From positions 1 through 57,103 of the forward strand of contig CAMCUN010000018.1 of the NCBI GenBank assembly GCA_945878995.1: a stretch of 57,103 nt of DNA. The letters run 5' to 3'. The position numbers were made by a program, and so were the translations under genes. Source of the stretch: Polaromonas sp. YR568 (GTDB lineage: Bacteria; Pseudomonadota; Gammaproteobacteria; Burkholderiales; Burkholderiaceae_C). Positions 17,027 through 25,702 of the stretch are shown here, in pieces. Within the stretch, counting starts at the first letter, position 1. The number at the start of each line of letters is the position of its first letter. Below the pieces are notes generated by a model. The model was not told where the DNA came from. It saw nothing but the letters and a program-made list of their open reading frames with translations, and searched no databases.

Positions 17027-17460
17027 CAGTCGCGCTGTATCGAGAATTTGGCGGCTTTGCTGATGGCGCTGTGCGCTTCGATTTGGCTGAGATCATCAAT
17101 TTGCTTGAGCTGCCCGGCAATGCGCGCGCCCACTGCCACCCCAATAGAGCCGTAAGTGACATCACCTTCGACCTTGGCGGTGTCAATCAGTTCCACCCGA
17201 CCCGGGCTGGTGATGTTGCCCCTGAGGTGGCCGGAGACGATCACGTCATGCACCGCAATGTTGCCCAACACGCTGGCGCCCGATGCAATGGCCACCGTGG
17301 CCGAAGCCCCTTCGGCTTGCAAGATGTTGCCGTGGACAGTGCCGTCAATGCGCAGGCTCTTGCTGATCACCAAGTCACCCTCCACCTTCAAGGTGGCGCC
17401 CACAATGGACTCGAATTTTTCTACCGAACGGCCTAGATTGGTTTTGTCAAAGTTGAACAT
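17026..17460 (-). CDS. Bactofilin (polymer-forming cytoskeletal protein)
   Basis: 144 residues. A short N-terminal tail (MFNFDKTNLG) is followed by the DUF583 beta-helix core (about 20-125) with repeated hydrophobic/Gly turns: LKVEGDLVISKSLRIDGTVHG, GASVLGNIAVHDVIVSG, GRVELIDTAKVEGDV. Bactofilins self-assemble into non-polar filaments under the membrane. The gene is translationally coupled to the downstream M23 peptidase. A GGAAG stretch precedes the ATG by about 5 nt. Confidence 0.93.
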   Translation of the reverse strand: MFNFDKTNLGRSVEKFESIVGATLKVEGDLVISKSLRIDGTVHGNILQAEGASATVAIASGASVLGNIAVHDVIVSGHLRGNITSPGRVELIDTAKVEGDVTYGSIGVAVGARIAGQLKQIDDLSQIEAHSAISKAAKFSIQRD

Positions 17461-17640
17461 GTCTTCCTAGAGGTCAAATAGCGAGCTCGCATTTTTACCT
17501 TAGGCTCATCCACAACAGTGTGAAATATTGATTCTTAAAGGGGTGAACTTGCAAGTACCCCAAAAAAAGTGGAAGGCAAAGTCATCTTGGATGTGCATCC
17601 TGAGGTGTAAATCTCAAGGCAAGCACAGCCGTGTTGGCGC

Positions 17641-17997
17641 TCACTGGTGAAAGTGACCTTCAAAACAATGCCGCAGCTCGTGACCCAGGGCCAGGTGGGT
17701 GGTGACCTTGGCCGTCACGATGGTGCATTCCTTGGCCGACACACTCCAAATGGCGCAAGCCAGGGGCGGGGTGTTGTAGGCGCGTTCTTTGCCCATGCCA
17801 GTGGCCGCTGCGCAATAGGCGGCCACATCGTCTCTGACTTCCCAGCGCAGCTTGACGGCATTCATGATGCGGTTCTGCGCGGGGATGGGGGTGAACTCGC
17901 TCAGCTCTGCCTTGTGAACGAAGTCACCATTGACTGATTGGCAGGCCACAAGAAAAAGGCTGAGCACTGGAGAAAGGCGTCTCATCCAAGCGTTCAT
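17641..17997 (-). CDS. Small lipoprotein with HExxH zinc-protease-like motif
   Basis: 118 residues. A signal peptide ends in a lipobox, FLVAC (Cys at about residue 19). The mature part contains two internal Cys and, near the C-terminus, LGHELRHCFEGHFH. HELRH is an HExxH pattern, with further His residues 5 and 7 positions later that could be a third zinc ligand. The Ala-Lys-Val/Thr-Thr-His-Leu run before it resembles the environment of minimal gluzincin-like domains. AAGGA lies about 8 nt before the ATG. I recognise no named family; a metalloprotease or metal-binding envelope lipoprotein is inferred. Confidence 0.75.
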   Translation of the reverse strand: MNAWMRRLSPVLSLFLVACQSVNGDFVHKAELSEFTPIPAQNRIMNAVKLRWEVRDDVAAYCAAATGMGKERAYNTPPLACAIWSVSAKECTIVTAKVTTHLALGHELRHCFEGHFHQ

Positions 17998-18573
17998 TTG
18001 TTACATCCTTGTTAACACTATGTCTAAAAGTAAACATTTGTGATCTGTAGTTTACGAGGATTCACAATTTTTTGTTAATCTTTTTTTGCAATCAAAGACA
18101 ATTAAAGACTTTCAGAAAACATTGACGTGGATGAGTAGAGGTGCTAGTGGTGGTAGCTCGCAGCCATGGGCATGGCTTGCCGTGAGCAAGCTCGGGCTGT
18201 TTGCCAAGCGGGCAGGGCGGTCGCAGAACAAGGTCGATGGCGCTCAAGGAGCTTTGATCGTGGATGTTCACCACAGCCTTAGGCGCTCGTGGGCAGGGTG
18301 TTCATGCGCAGCTTTGCTGCTTGATGGAGCCCATGGAAGGCTCAGTGATTGAGATGGCTTTGAAGTGCCTTGGTGACCCAAGAAGGATGCGCTGGAGGCG
18401 CCTTGTCCGCTTTGCTTGAACTCACAGGTTCATGTGCCCGGCGTCACTTTTTGAATGTGGGCAGGTCTGTAATGCGCCGGAATACAAGCAGTAACTGAAA
18501 GGCTTTTGCCACACGTTTGTCACATTTGAGCCATCAAATAGAAATATTGATTATTTTTTGTGCAGGTCGGCTC
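17998..18573. other. Gap between divergent lipoprotein genes
   Basis: About 575 bases. The first 80 (to about 18080) are AT-rich and must hold the minus-strand lipoprotein promoter. The last 80 are AT-rich and hold the plus-strand promoter. The middle (about 18120-18480) is GC-rich with no frame longer than 90 codons and no recognised motif on either strand. It may be a decayed gene, but nothing identifies it. Confidence 0.5.
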
Positions 18574-19731
18574 ATGGTGAAAAAATTCGCGGCGCTTTTA
18601 CCTGGACTTTTTTCATCGCGCTCTCGCGTGCTGGCTTGCGCGTCCGCTTTTTTAATGGCGTGCGGCGGCTCTGGGGGCAACCCAGAAGCAACGGCCATGT
18701 CGAACACGTCGAACACGTCGAACACGTCGAACACATCGAACACGTCTAACACGTCGAACACGTCGAACACATCGAACACGTCGAACATGGTGAACGTGCA
18801 AGCACCACCCCCAACCGGCGCGGTCATTCTCAAGGCCCCAGTGTTGTCGTTCAATGACACGGGCTTGAGTGTGAGCGATGGCGTCACACGCAATGGCAGA
18901 TGGGGGGTAGAGAGCGCAGACATTGACTGGGAGTTTTCGCTGGACCAAGGCGCCACTTGGACACGCGGTGTCGGTGCCTCATTTGATGTCATGGGTGACG
19001 GCGCCAAGGTGATTTGGGTGCGCGCACGGGATGACGCCGGCAACACCTCAGAGATCGTTCGCGTCAACTGTGTTTTGGACACCATGGCACCTGCGGCCGT
19101 GAACATTGCCCCTCAGCGCGATGGCGTGACCAACACTTTGAAGCTTTCGGGCATTGAACCAGGTGCTCGCTGGGAATATTCGCTGGACCAGCAACGCACA
19201 TGGCTGCCAGGCAAAGGGCTGGGACTGGGTGTGTTGGGCAACAACCTGAGCAGCATTTGGTTGCGCCAAGTGGACTTGGCGGGCAACGCCTCCGCCGCAC
19301 AAACTTTTGAATTGCAAAGCCCCAGCATGCTGGCGCATGAGGCCTCAGGCGACCCCTTGCAGCCCAGCATATTGGCTCAAGGTTTGCAGACTTACCTGAT
19401 CCAAGGGGAGGTGGTGAGCGGCGACGCCGACTACGTGCGTTGGGACATCCCAAAAGGCCAGCAGTTGGTGTCGGTCAAGCTGGTGCAATATGTCTCCGAA
19501 GACAAGGTTGCCTTCTATGCTTTGCAGGCCAATCAGGTGTTTGATGCGGGCGTAGATGTCAAACGCATGCTGGTGTATGGCCACATGGGTCCAAGTGATT
19601 TGTCACGCAATGTGTTGGCCAATCTGCCCAAGTCGCAACTCGGCGAAGGTGCCATGACGCTTTGGTTTCAGCAAACCGGTTCCTTGCCCACTCAGTATGC
19701 GATAGAGGTGACCTTGGCCCCTGCGGATTGA
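18574..19731 (+). CDS. Lipoprotein with SNT tripeptide repeat and Ig-like domains
   Basis: 385 residues from the ATG at 18574, chosen because it puts a proper signal peptide first. An upstream frame extends to 18517. The lipobox is AFLMAC (Cys about residue 30), followed by GGSGGN and then nine consecutive SNT units plus SNM. Two repeats of an Ig-like module follow, marked by DIDWEFSLDQGATW and ARWEYSLDQQRTW and by VWVRARDDAGN/IWLRQVDLAGN, as in large surface adhesins and calcium-rich RTX-type proteins. A C-terminal beta-rich domain of about 130 residues is unassigned. The tripeptide stretch probably acts as a flexible tether from the outer membrane. Confidence 0.82.
   Translation: MVKKFAALLPGLFSSRSRVLACASAFLMACGGSGGNPEATAMSNTSNTSNTSNTSNTSNTSNTSNTSNTSNMVNVQAPPPTGAVILKAPVLSFNDTGLSVSDGVTRNGRWGVESADIDWEFSLDQGATWTRGVGASFDVMGDGAKVIWVRARDDAGNTSEIVRVNCVLDTMAPAAVNIAPQRDGVTNTLKLSGIEPGARWEYSLDQQRTWLPGKGLGLGVLGNNLSSIWLRQVDLAGNASAAQTFELQSPSMLAHEASGDPLQPSILAQGLQTYLIQGEVVSGDADYVRWDIPKGQQLVSVKLVQYVSEDKVAFYALQANQVFDAGVDVKRMLVYGHMGPSDLSRNVLANLPKSQLGEGAMTLWFQQTGSLPTQYAIEVTLAPAD
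18700..18789 (+). repeat. Tandem 9-bp repeat, 10 units, coding (SNT)n
   Basis: Ten head-to-tail copies of tcgaacacg. Units 4 and 8 end in aca, unit 6 begins tct, and the last ends in atg. The 9-nt period keeps the reading frame, so slippage would change the length of the linker but not switch the gene off. Confidence 0.97.
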
Positions 19732-19887
19732 CGCGCAGTGTGTGAGTGGGTCACTAGGCTTTCACATGTTGCTGCCAATATGGAAAGCTTGACCTGTGAA
19801 ATCAGCTTGTAGCAAACCTGAGCCTGCTGGCATGGTCAACATGACACAATCCCACATTGTTAAAGAAGTTACTTCCAAGTCAGTCTG

Positions 19888-20739
19888 ATGAGTGTCAACG
19901 CCCCAGTTCGCAGACCCGCTCAATGGAGCGTAATCCGACATTTGCCCATCCATTGGCTTGTGGGTGCAGGGCTGGTGACAGGCTTGCTTGCTTGGGGTGT
20001 TTGGCTCAGGCTCAGCGGACATGACCAGCTGTGGATGCAAGCAGTTCACGCCTTGCCACCGTCTCATTTAGGAACGTGGGTGTGGTCGAGTCTGACCAAC
20101 TTGGGTTTGGGTTGGTCCTTGTTGATTTTGGTGATGGCTTGCGACCGCCGCGATGGCGCCTTGATTTCCTTGTTGCTGCCTGTCTTTGTGTTTGGGGCTG
20201 CGCTCACGCACGGCCTAAAAGGCATGATTGAGTCGGTACGGCCCGCAGCGAGTGAATGGGCCGGCCAGTTGTTCTTTATTGGCGATCCCATTACTTCTGC
20301 GAATTCAACCCCTTCAGGCCACGCCCTGACCGCTGCGGCCACGGCCGCTCTCTTGGCCTGGTGGGTTAAGAAAGCTGCTCCGAGTTTGGTGCTGGCTGCC
20401 ATTGCCATTTTGGTGGCTTGGTCTCGGGTGGTGGTTGGCGCCCATTGGCCTGCCGATGTGTTTGTGGGCATGGCGCTGGGGGCATGGCTGGTTTGGACCG
20501 TGCTGGCCATCAGTCAATTGCCAAAGGTGTCCACTGGCTTGCTTGCCCTGCGAAAAAAAATCGCAAGTCCTACAGGTCAGGCCGTGGTGGCTTGTTTGGA
20601 AATAGCTTCAGCCATGGCTTTGGCAGCCACCAAAACGGGCTACCCTCACGGCTGGCCTGCGGTGGCCTTGCTCTCGGGATTGGCAGCGCTCAGTGGCATT
20701 TGGCGCTTGCGCCTGGTGATCCGGCAGCGCAGCCATTAA
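19888..20739 (+). CDS. PAP2-family phosphatase
   Basis: A 283-residue multi-pass membrane protein with the complete three-part phosphatase signature: KGMIESVRP (about residue 111), PSGH (about 143) and SRVVVGAHWPAD (about 180). The catalytic His residues are in the second and third motifs. Enzymes of this type remove phosphate from undecaprenyl pyrophosphate, phosphatidyl-glycerophosphate or lipid A. The ArnT-like glycosyltransferase gene begins 21 nt after its stop, so lipid A or undecaprenyl-phosphate metabolism is a reasonable inference. Confidence 0.9.
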   Translation: MSVNAPVRRPAQWSVIRHLPIHWLVGAGLVTGLLAWGVWLRLSGHDQLWMQAVHALPPSHLGTWVWSSLTNLGLGWSLLILVMACDRRDGALISLLLPVFVFGAALTHGLKGMIESVRPAASEWAGQLFFIGDPITSANSTPSGHALTAAATAALLAWWVKKAAPSLVLAAIAILVAWSRVVVGAHWPADVFVGMALGAWLVWTVLAISQLPKVSTGLLALRKKIASPTGQAVVACLEIASAMALAATKTGYPHGWPAVALLSGLAALSGIWRLRLVIRQRSH

Positions 20740-20760
20740 GTATTCGCATTCCAATCACCC

Positions 20761-22341
20761 ATGGTGCTTTTTTCTTCGACCTCGCCCTCATCCCATCCTC
20801 TGAAGCTTGATGCGGGATCCTTTGCCTACGCCGTGCTCTTGCTTTTGCCCTTGCTTTTGGGTTTGGGCGCAGCGCCTCTGTTTGACGTAGACGAAGGCGC
20901 ATTCAGTCAGGCCACGCGAGAGCTTTTGAGCAGCGGCGACTGGCTGCACACCACGCTCAACGGCGAGGCGCGTTTTGACAAGCCCATTGGGGTGTATTGG
21001 CTGCAGGCCTTGAGCGTGTGGGTGTTCGGCCTGAACGAGTTTGCGCTTCGCCTGCCTTCTGCACTGAGCGGGTGGATTTTGGCCTTGGCCTGCGCACAAT
21101 TTACCGCTCAGCGCATGGGCTTGTTGGCCGGTGCGGCCGCAGGCGTGATTTTGGTGTCTGCAGCTGGCTTTCAACTGATCTTCAGAGCCGCCACGGCCGA
21201 TGCATTGCTCAATTTGTTGATCGTGCTCACCGCGCTCGATGTGTGGCGCTTTGTGGAGACAGGCGGCCGCCTGCCTTTGCGGCGCGCTTACCTGTGGGTG
21301 GGTCTGGGTTTGCTGGTCAAAGGTCCTGTGGCCATCTTGGTGCCAGCAGCCACTTTTGTGTTGTGGTGCATCGCCAGCAAGCGTTGGGACAGGATGCGTG
21401 CGTCCGTCTCAGACCCGAGCGCGTGGGCGCTGTTGTTGGCGGTTGCGGCGCCTTGGTACATCTATGCGCTCAATCGCCATGGCATGGCTTTTGTGGATGG
21501 TTTCTTTTTGCGCCACAACTTGCAGCGCTTTTCAGGGGTTTTAGAAGGGCACAGTGGCAGCTTGCTGTACTACGTTCTGGCACTGCCCGTATTGAGCATG
21601 CCCTGGACGCCTTTGGTGGTGGCGACTATGGCCCAATGCCCTCAATGGTGGCGTGACAGTCTGGGGCGCTACCTCTTGGTGTGGGCGGCTTTTGTGCTGG
21701 TGTTCTTTTCAATGTCGGGCACCAAACTTCCGCATTACATGCTGTACGGCTTTGCGCCGTTGGCCGTGTTGGCCGCTTTTCTGCTTTCAAGGTCAAGCCA
21801 AACCCTGAGGGGGTGGACCTGGGCGGCGCTTTTTCTCTGGATCGCACTCATGGCGGCTTTGCCCATGTGGGTGGTGCAACACGCCGATCGCATCGAAGAC
21901 CCTTTTTACCGAAGCTTGCTGCTGCATGCACCGTCTCCACCTTGGGTATTGGCCGCGGGCTTGACCTGCTTGCTGCTGGTCGCCGCGGCCGTGCCTTTGA
22001 GACCCAAATTTGCGATTTGGCGACAGTTGAGCGCTGGCATTTTGATTTCAGCATTCACCGCTTTTCAGGTGCTGCCATGGTGGGCCCAAGCACTGCAGGG
22101 CCCTGTTCGCGAGGCCGCATGGGCATTGCGCGAGCATGCGCCTGGTGCCAAAGTCGTGCAATGGCAGCTGAACTTGCCCAGCTTTGGGGTTTACTTTCAA
22201 GGCATGGTTGCGCGCCGCATGCCCAACTCCGGGGAATGGACCTTGACCCGGCGCGACCGACTGACAGCCGCTCAAGCGGCTGTGATGGGGCCTGTGTTTT
22301 TTGAAGAGCGCGGCTTGGTCTTGCTGGGCCCTGCGCCTTGA
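20761..22341 (+). CDS. ArnT-like glycosyltransferase (GT39/GT83 type)
   Basis: A 526-residue polytopic protein with about 11 hydrophobic segments. The first periplasmic loop holds FDVDEGAFSQATRELLSSGDW and GEARFDKPIGVYWLQA (about 40-80), the acidic active-site motif and the KP/YW motif of ArnT and related dolichyl/undecaprenyl-phosphate-sugar transferases. The GTKLPHYMLYGFAPL segment near 320 also matches. It would move a sugar from an undecaprenyl-phosphate carrier to an acceptor, such as lipid A, on the periplasmic side. No arn biosynthesis genes are nearby, so the donor sugar is unknown. Confidence 0.88.
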   Translation: MVLFSSTSPSSHPLKLDAGSFAYAVLLLLPLLLGLGAAPLFDVDEGAFSQATRELLSSGDWLHTTLNGEARFDKPIGVYWLQALSVWVFGLNEFALRLPSALSGWILALACAQFTAQRMGLLAGAAAGVILVSAAGFQLIFRAATADALLNLLIVLTALDVWRFVETGGRLPLRRAYLWVGLGLLVKGPVAILVPAATFVLWCIASKRWDRMRASVSDPSAWALLLAVAAPWYIYALNRHGMAFVDGFFLRHNLQRFSGVLEGHSGSLLYYVLALPVLSMPWTPLVVATMAQCPQWWRDSLGRYLLVWAAFVLVFFSMSGTKLPHYMLYGFAPLAVLAAFLLSRSSQTLRGWTWAALFLWIALMAALPMWVVQHADRIEDPFYRSLLLHAPSPPWVLAAGLTCLLLVAAAVPLRPKFAIWRQLSAGILISAFTAFQVLPWWAQALQGPVREAAWALREHAPGAKVVQWQLNLPSFGVYFQGMVARRMPNSGEWTLTRRDRLTAAQAAVMGPVFFEERGLVLLGPAP

Positions 22342-22421
22342 GTTCCAAGCCGTGCAGGGCATCCATGGGCTCCAAGACATCTCTGATGATGCGTTAAGGC
22401 ACGCCTAACTGGCTGTGAAAC

Positions 22422-22479
22422 AATAAAAGCCTTTGGGCAGGTGGACTCAGATGGAAGTCCTAAGCCTCGGCTTTTTATT
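22422..22479 (+). promoter_or_regulatory. tex: Structured leader directly before tex
   Basis: An outer pairing of aataaaagcc (22422-22431) with ggctttttatt (22469-22479, one bulged T) encloses an inner ggact/agtcc stem (22443-22460). The structure ends 1 nt before the chosen tex ATG at 22481. It could be a terminator for the upstream glycosyltransferase gene, since the right arm contains a T-run, or a translation-control leader. No good Shine-Dalgarno precedes 22481, but AGGTGG precedes an alternative ATG at 22451. Confidence 0.45.
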
Positions 22480-22480
22480 C

Positions 22481-24862
22481 ATGCAAAAAATCATCCGACA
22501 GATCGCGGCCGAACTCAAGGTTCAGGTGCATCAGGTCCAGGCGGCGGTCGACTTGATCGACGGCGGCGCCACCGTCCCCTTCATTGCCCGTTACCGCAAA
22601 GAGGCCACGGGCGGCCTTGACGACATTCAATTGCGCGAGCTGGATTTTCGCCTTAGCTACTTGCGCGAGCTTGAAGACCGCCGCAGCACGGTGCTCAAAA
22701 GCATTGACGAGCAAGGCAAGCTCAGCCCCGAGTTGCGACTGGCCATTGAGGCGGCCGCCACCAAGCAAGACCTGGAAGACCTCTACCTGCCCTACAAGCC
22801 CAAGCGCCGCACCAAAGGGCAAATTGCGCGCGAGGCAGGCATAGCGCCGCTGGCCGACTTGTTGTTTGAAGAGCCCCAGCGCGTACCAGCCGACGAGGCC
22901 CTGGCCTACGTGCTCAAAGACAAAACCGAGGCGGGCGACGACTTCACCACCGTCCAAGCCGTGCTCGACGGCGTGCGCGACATCTTGTCAGAGCGCTGGG
23001 CTGAAAATGCGGCTTTGGTGCAGGGGCTGCGCCAGTGGCTGTGGAGCGAGGGCTTGTTTGTCTCCAAACTGGTGGCGGGCAAAGACGAAAACCACCCCGA
23101 CCACGCCAAGTTCAGGGACTACTTTGACTACGACGAGCCCATAGGCCGCGTGCCATCGCACCGTGCGCTGGCTGTGTTTCGGGGCCGCAGCCTGGACATT
23201 TTGGACGCCAAGCTGCTGCTGCCCGAGGTGCTGGACGCCAACGGCAAGCCGCCCGCCGTGTCGCTGGCCGAAGGCAAGATTGCGCTGCACCTGGGCTGGC
23301 GCCACCAAGCCCGCCCCGCCGACGACCTGCTGCGCAAAGCCGTGGCCTGGACTTGGCGCGTCAAGCTCAGCTTGTCTATAGAGCGCGATTTGTTTGCCCG
23401 TCTGCGTGAAGACGCCGAGAAAGTCGCCATCAAGGTCTTTGCCGACAACCTGCGCGACCTGCTGCTGGCCGCCCCTGCGGGCCCTCGCGTGGTCATGGGC
23501 CTGGACCCGGGCATACGCACAGGCGTCAAGGTGGCAGTGGTGGACGCCACCGGCAAGCTGGTGGACACCGCCACCGTGTTCCCGCACGAGCCCAGGCGCG
23601 ACTGGGACGGCTCGCTCTTTGCCCTGGCCAAGCTGTGCGACAAGCACGGCGTCAACCTGATTGCCATTGGCAACGGCACAGCCAGCCGAGAAACCGACAA
23701 ACTCGCCGGCGAGCTCATCAAACAGCTGGCCAAACACCATCCCGACCAGGCCATGCAAAAAGTGGTGGTCAGCGAGGCCGGCGCCTCGGTGTATTCGGCC
23801 AGCGAATTTGCCAGCCAAGAAATGCCCGATGTGGACGTGAGCCTGCGCGGCGCCGCCAGCATTGCCCGCCGCCTGCAAGACCCGCTGGCCGAACTGGTCA
23901 AGATTGACCCCAAATCCATTGGCGTGGGCCAGTACCAGCATGACGTGAACCAAAGCGAGCTGGCCCGCAGCCTGGACACCGTGGTGGAGGACTGCGTCAA
24001 CAGCGTGGGCGTGGACCTCAACACCGCCAGCGTGCCGCTGCTGGCCCGGGTCTCGGGCCTGAGCCAAACGGTGGCCAAGTCCGTGGTGCGCTGGCGCGAT
24101 GCCAACGGCGCCTTTGACAGCCGCGCCGACCTGCTCAAGGTCACCGGCCTGGGGCCCAAAACCTTTGAGCAAAGCGCGGGCTTTTTGCGGCTGCGCGGCG
24201 GCAGCAACCCGCTGGACATGACAGGCGTTCACCCGGAAACCTACGCCGTGGTCGAGCAGATCATGGCCCACACCGGCAAGCCCGTGGACGAGCTCATGGG
24301 CCGCGCCGACATGCTCAAAACCTTGCGGCCCGAGCTGTTTGCCACCGCGCAGTTTGGCGTGATCACGGTCAAAGACATCTTGGCCGAGCTTGAAAAGCCA
24401 GGCCGCGACCCGCGCCCCGACTTTGCGGTGGCCCGCTTCAACGAGGGCGTGGAAGACATCAAAGACCTGCAAGAAGGCATGATTTTGGAAGGCACAGTCA
24501 GCAACGTGGCGGCCTTTGGCGCCTTCATTGACGTTGGCGTGCACCAAGACGGTTTGGTGCATGTGAGCCAGCTGGCGCACAAGTTTGTCAACGACGCCCG
24601 CGAGGTGGTCAAGACCGGCGACATTGTCAAAGTGCGCGTCACCGAGGTGGACGCCGCCCGCAAGCGCATAGGCCTGAGCATGAAGCTGGGCGACGCCCCC
24701 GCCCGCAAAGACGGCCCCCGCGACAACCGCTTTGAGCACGCCGCCCGAGACCAGCGAAGCCGGGGTGGGGCAGGGGGCTATAGCGCTGCTGGCCAAGCCA
24801 GCTCAACTCAACAGGGCTCTATGGCGTCTGCGTTTGCCAAGCTTCAGGGGCTGAAAAAATAA
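22481..24862 (+). CDS. tex: Tex family RNA-binding transcription accessory protein
   Basis: 793 residues from MQKIIRQIAAEL, which matches the Tex N-terminus. An ATG at 22451 with a better Shine-Dalgarno would add ten residues. Domains: N-terminal helical region with VPFIARYRKEATGGLDD (about 30-50), YqgF/RNase-H-like domain from VVMGLDPGIRTG (about 337-470), helix-hairpin-helix units (about 510-575), and an S1 RNA-binding domain starting at LQEGMILEGTVSNVAAFGAFIDVG (about 660-735). Tex is a conserved cytoplasmic protein linked to transcription elongation and stress. The last 25 codons have a second, diverged copy at 25703-25779. Confidence 0.96.
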   Translation: MQKIIRQIAAELKVQVHQVQAAVDLIDGGATVPFIARYRKEATGGLDDIQLRELDFRLSYLRELEDRRSTVLKSIDEQGKLSPELRLAIEAAATKQDLEDLYLPYKPKRRTKGQIAREAGIAPLADLLFEEPQRVPADEALAYVLKDKTEAGDDFTTVQAVLDGVRDILSERWAENAALVQGLRQWLWSEGLFVSKLVAGKDENHPDHAKFRDYFDYDEPIGRVPSHRALAVFRGRSLDILDAKLLLPEVLDANGKPPAVSLAEGKIALHLGWRHQARPADDLLRKAVAWTWRVKLSLSIERDLFARLREDAEKVAIKVFADNLRDLLLAAPAGPRVVMGLDPGIRTGVKVAVVDATGKLVDTATVFPHEPRRDWDGSLFALAKLCDKHGVNLIAIGNGTASRETDKLAGELIKQLAKHHPDQAMQKVVVSEAGASVYSASEFASQEMPDVDVSLRGAASIARRLQDPLAELVKIDPKSIGVGQYQHDVNQSELARSLDTVVEDCVNSVGVDLNTASVPLLARVSGLSQTVAKSVVRWRDANGAFDSRADLLKVTGLGPKTFEQSAGFLRLRGGSNPLDMTGVHPETYAVVEQIMAHTGKPVDELMGRADMLKTLRPELFATAQFGVITVKDILAELEKPGRDPRPDFAVARFNEGVEDIKDLQEGMILEGTVSNVAAFGAFIDVGVHQDGLVHVSQLAHKFVNDAREVVKTGDIVKVRVTEVDAARKRIGLSMKLGDAPARKDGPRDNRFEHAARDQRSRGGAGGYSAAGQASSTQQGSMASAFAKLQGLKK

Positions 24863-24910
24863 AGCGTGAGCTTTACAGGGTGTTGGCTTGTTGAAAGATG
24901 GCTCTGAATC
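24786..24910 (+). repeat. tex 3'-end direct repeat, copy A (in tex)
   Basis: Covers the last 77 bases of tex and about 48 bases after its stop. It aligns to 25703-25828 with one small indel and roughly 85 percent identity by eye. The shared run gtgttggcttgttgaaa lies downstream of both stop codons. Confidence 0.9.
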
Positions 24911-24950
24911 CCTCAAAGGTGATTTGCTTGTACACCGCACAGGCTGCTTT

Positions 24951-24972
24951 CTTGTGAACAAGTGATTACAAT
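24951..24972 (+). promoter_or_regulatory. Candidate promoter/operator of the HigBA-type module
   Basis: A perfect cttgt/acaag palindrome (24951-24962) lies just before a TACAAT -10-like hexamer (24967-24972), with the toxin ATG at 24980. Toxin-antitoxin modules of this type are usually autorepressed by the antitoxin binding such palindromes. No good -35 box is visible. Confidence 0.4.
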
Positions 24973-24979
24973 TGGGTCC

Positions 24980-25276
24980 ATGTTCACGGTCAAACGCACA
25001 GCAGAATTTGATGCTTGGCTCTCTGGCTTAAAAGATGGTTTGACCCGTATCCGGCTGGCCAAGCGGCTTGACAAGGTGCAGCGCGGACTGTTGGGTGACG
25101 TGGAGCCCGTTGGCGAAGGGGTGAGCGAAATGCGTGAGTTCTTTGGCCCAGGTTGGCGCATGTATTACATCGAACGCCAGGGCACCATCATCGTGATGCT
25201 GGGTGGCGGTGACAAATCATCGCAACCAGCCGATATCGCTGCAGCCATTGCACTGTCCAAGTCCATTGAGGAGTAA
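24980..25276 (+). CDS. HigB/RelE-superfamily toxin (addiction module killer)
   Basis: 98 residues from MFTVKRTAEFDAWL, the usual start of the short addiction-module-killer branch of the RelE/ParE superfamily. Key segments are RIRLAKRLDKVQRGLLGDVEPV and VSEMREFFGPGWRMYYI, with a Gly/Asp tail (GGGDKSSQ). Relatives are mRNA interferases acting at the ribosome. Toxin precedes antitoxin, as in HigBA, and the antitoxin gene follows after 6 nt. The whole module sits between two copies of the tex 3' end. Confidence 0.9.
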   Translation: MFTVKRTAEFDAWLSGLKDGLTRIRLAKRLDKVQRGLLGDVEPVGEGVSEMREFFGPGWRMYYIERQGTIIVMLGGGDKSSQPADIAAAIALSKSIEE

Positions 25277-25282
25277 TTTGCC

Positions 25283-25594
25283 ATGACCCAGAAGATCAAA
25301 GTTGCGGACCTGCCCAATTTCGACATGGCAGAAATGCTGAAAACCGAAGAAGACGTTGCCAATTACCTGACGCTTGTGCTTGAGGAAAACGACATGAGTG
25401 AATTCACCCATGCGCTTGGCATTGTTGCTCGTGCCCGTGGAATGAGCGCAGTGGCTGAAAAATCTGGATTAACCAGGGAGGCTCTTTACAAAGCACTGCG
25501 CCCCAGTTCCCAACCTCGGTTCGACACGATTCACAAGGTTTGCAATGCCCTTGGTGTTCGGTTGGTGGCGCAGTCAGGTCCTGCGCAGGTCTGA
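25283..25594 (+). CDS. HigA-like antitoxin (HTH)
   Basis: 103 residues. The N-terminal part (FDMAEMLKTEEDVANYLT) matches the addiction-module-antidote family, and a helix-turn-helix of the XRE/Cro type spans about 52-90 (MSAVAEKSGLTREALYKAL, with FDTIHKVCNALGV as the following helices). It should bind and neutralise the toxin encoded just upstream and repress the operon. The gene has no obvious defects. Confidence 0.9.
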   Translation: MTQKIKVADLPNFDMAEMLKTEEDVANYLTLVLEENDMSEFTHALGIVARARGMSAVAEKSGLTREALYKALRPSSQPRFDTIHKVCNALGVRLVAQSGPAQV

Positions 25595-25702
25595 TTGGCC
25601 TTTTGCCGCATGGCGCCATAGGTCCGATTGCGCGAATGGTTGTCTTTCATTCGGTGATTGCCTCGTCTAACGACTGGCCTTTTCTCATACGCTGGAGCAG
25701 CA

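Noticed and set aside
18700..18789. CRISPR-like array
   Set aside because: The repeats are contiguous 9-bp units with no spacers and are coding (SNT)n. No cas genes are nearby.
22988..24796. Minus-strand open frame of 602 codons opposite tex
   Set aside because: Long only because tex is GC-rich and lacks the relevant stop codons. It has no motif, and tex is clearly the gene.
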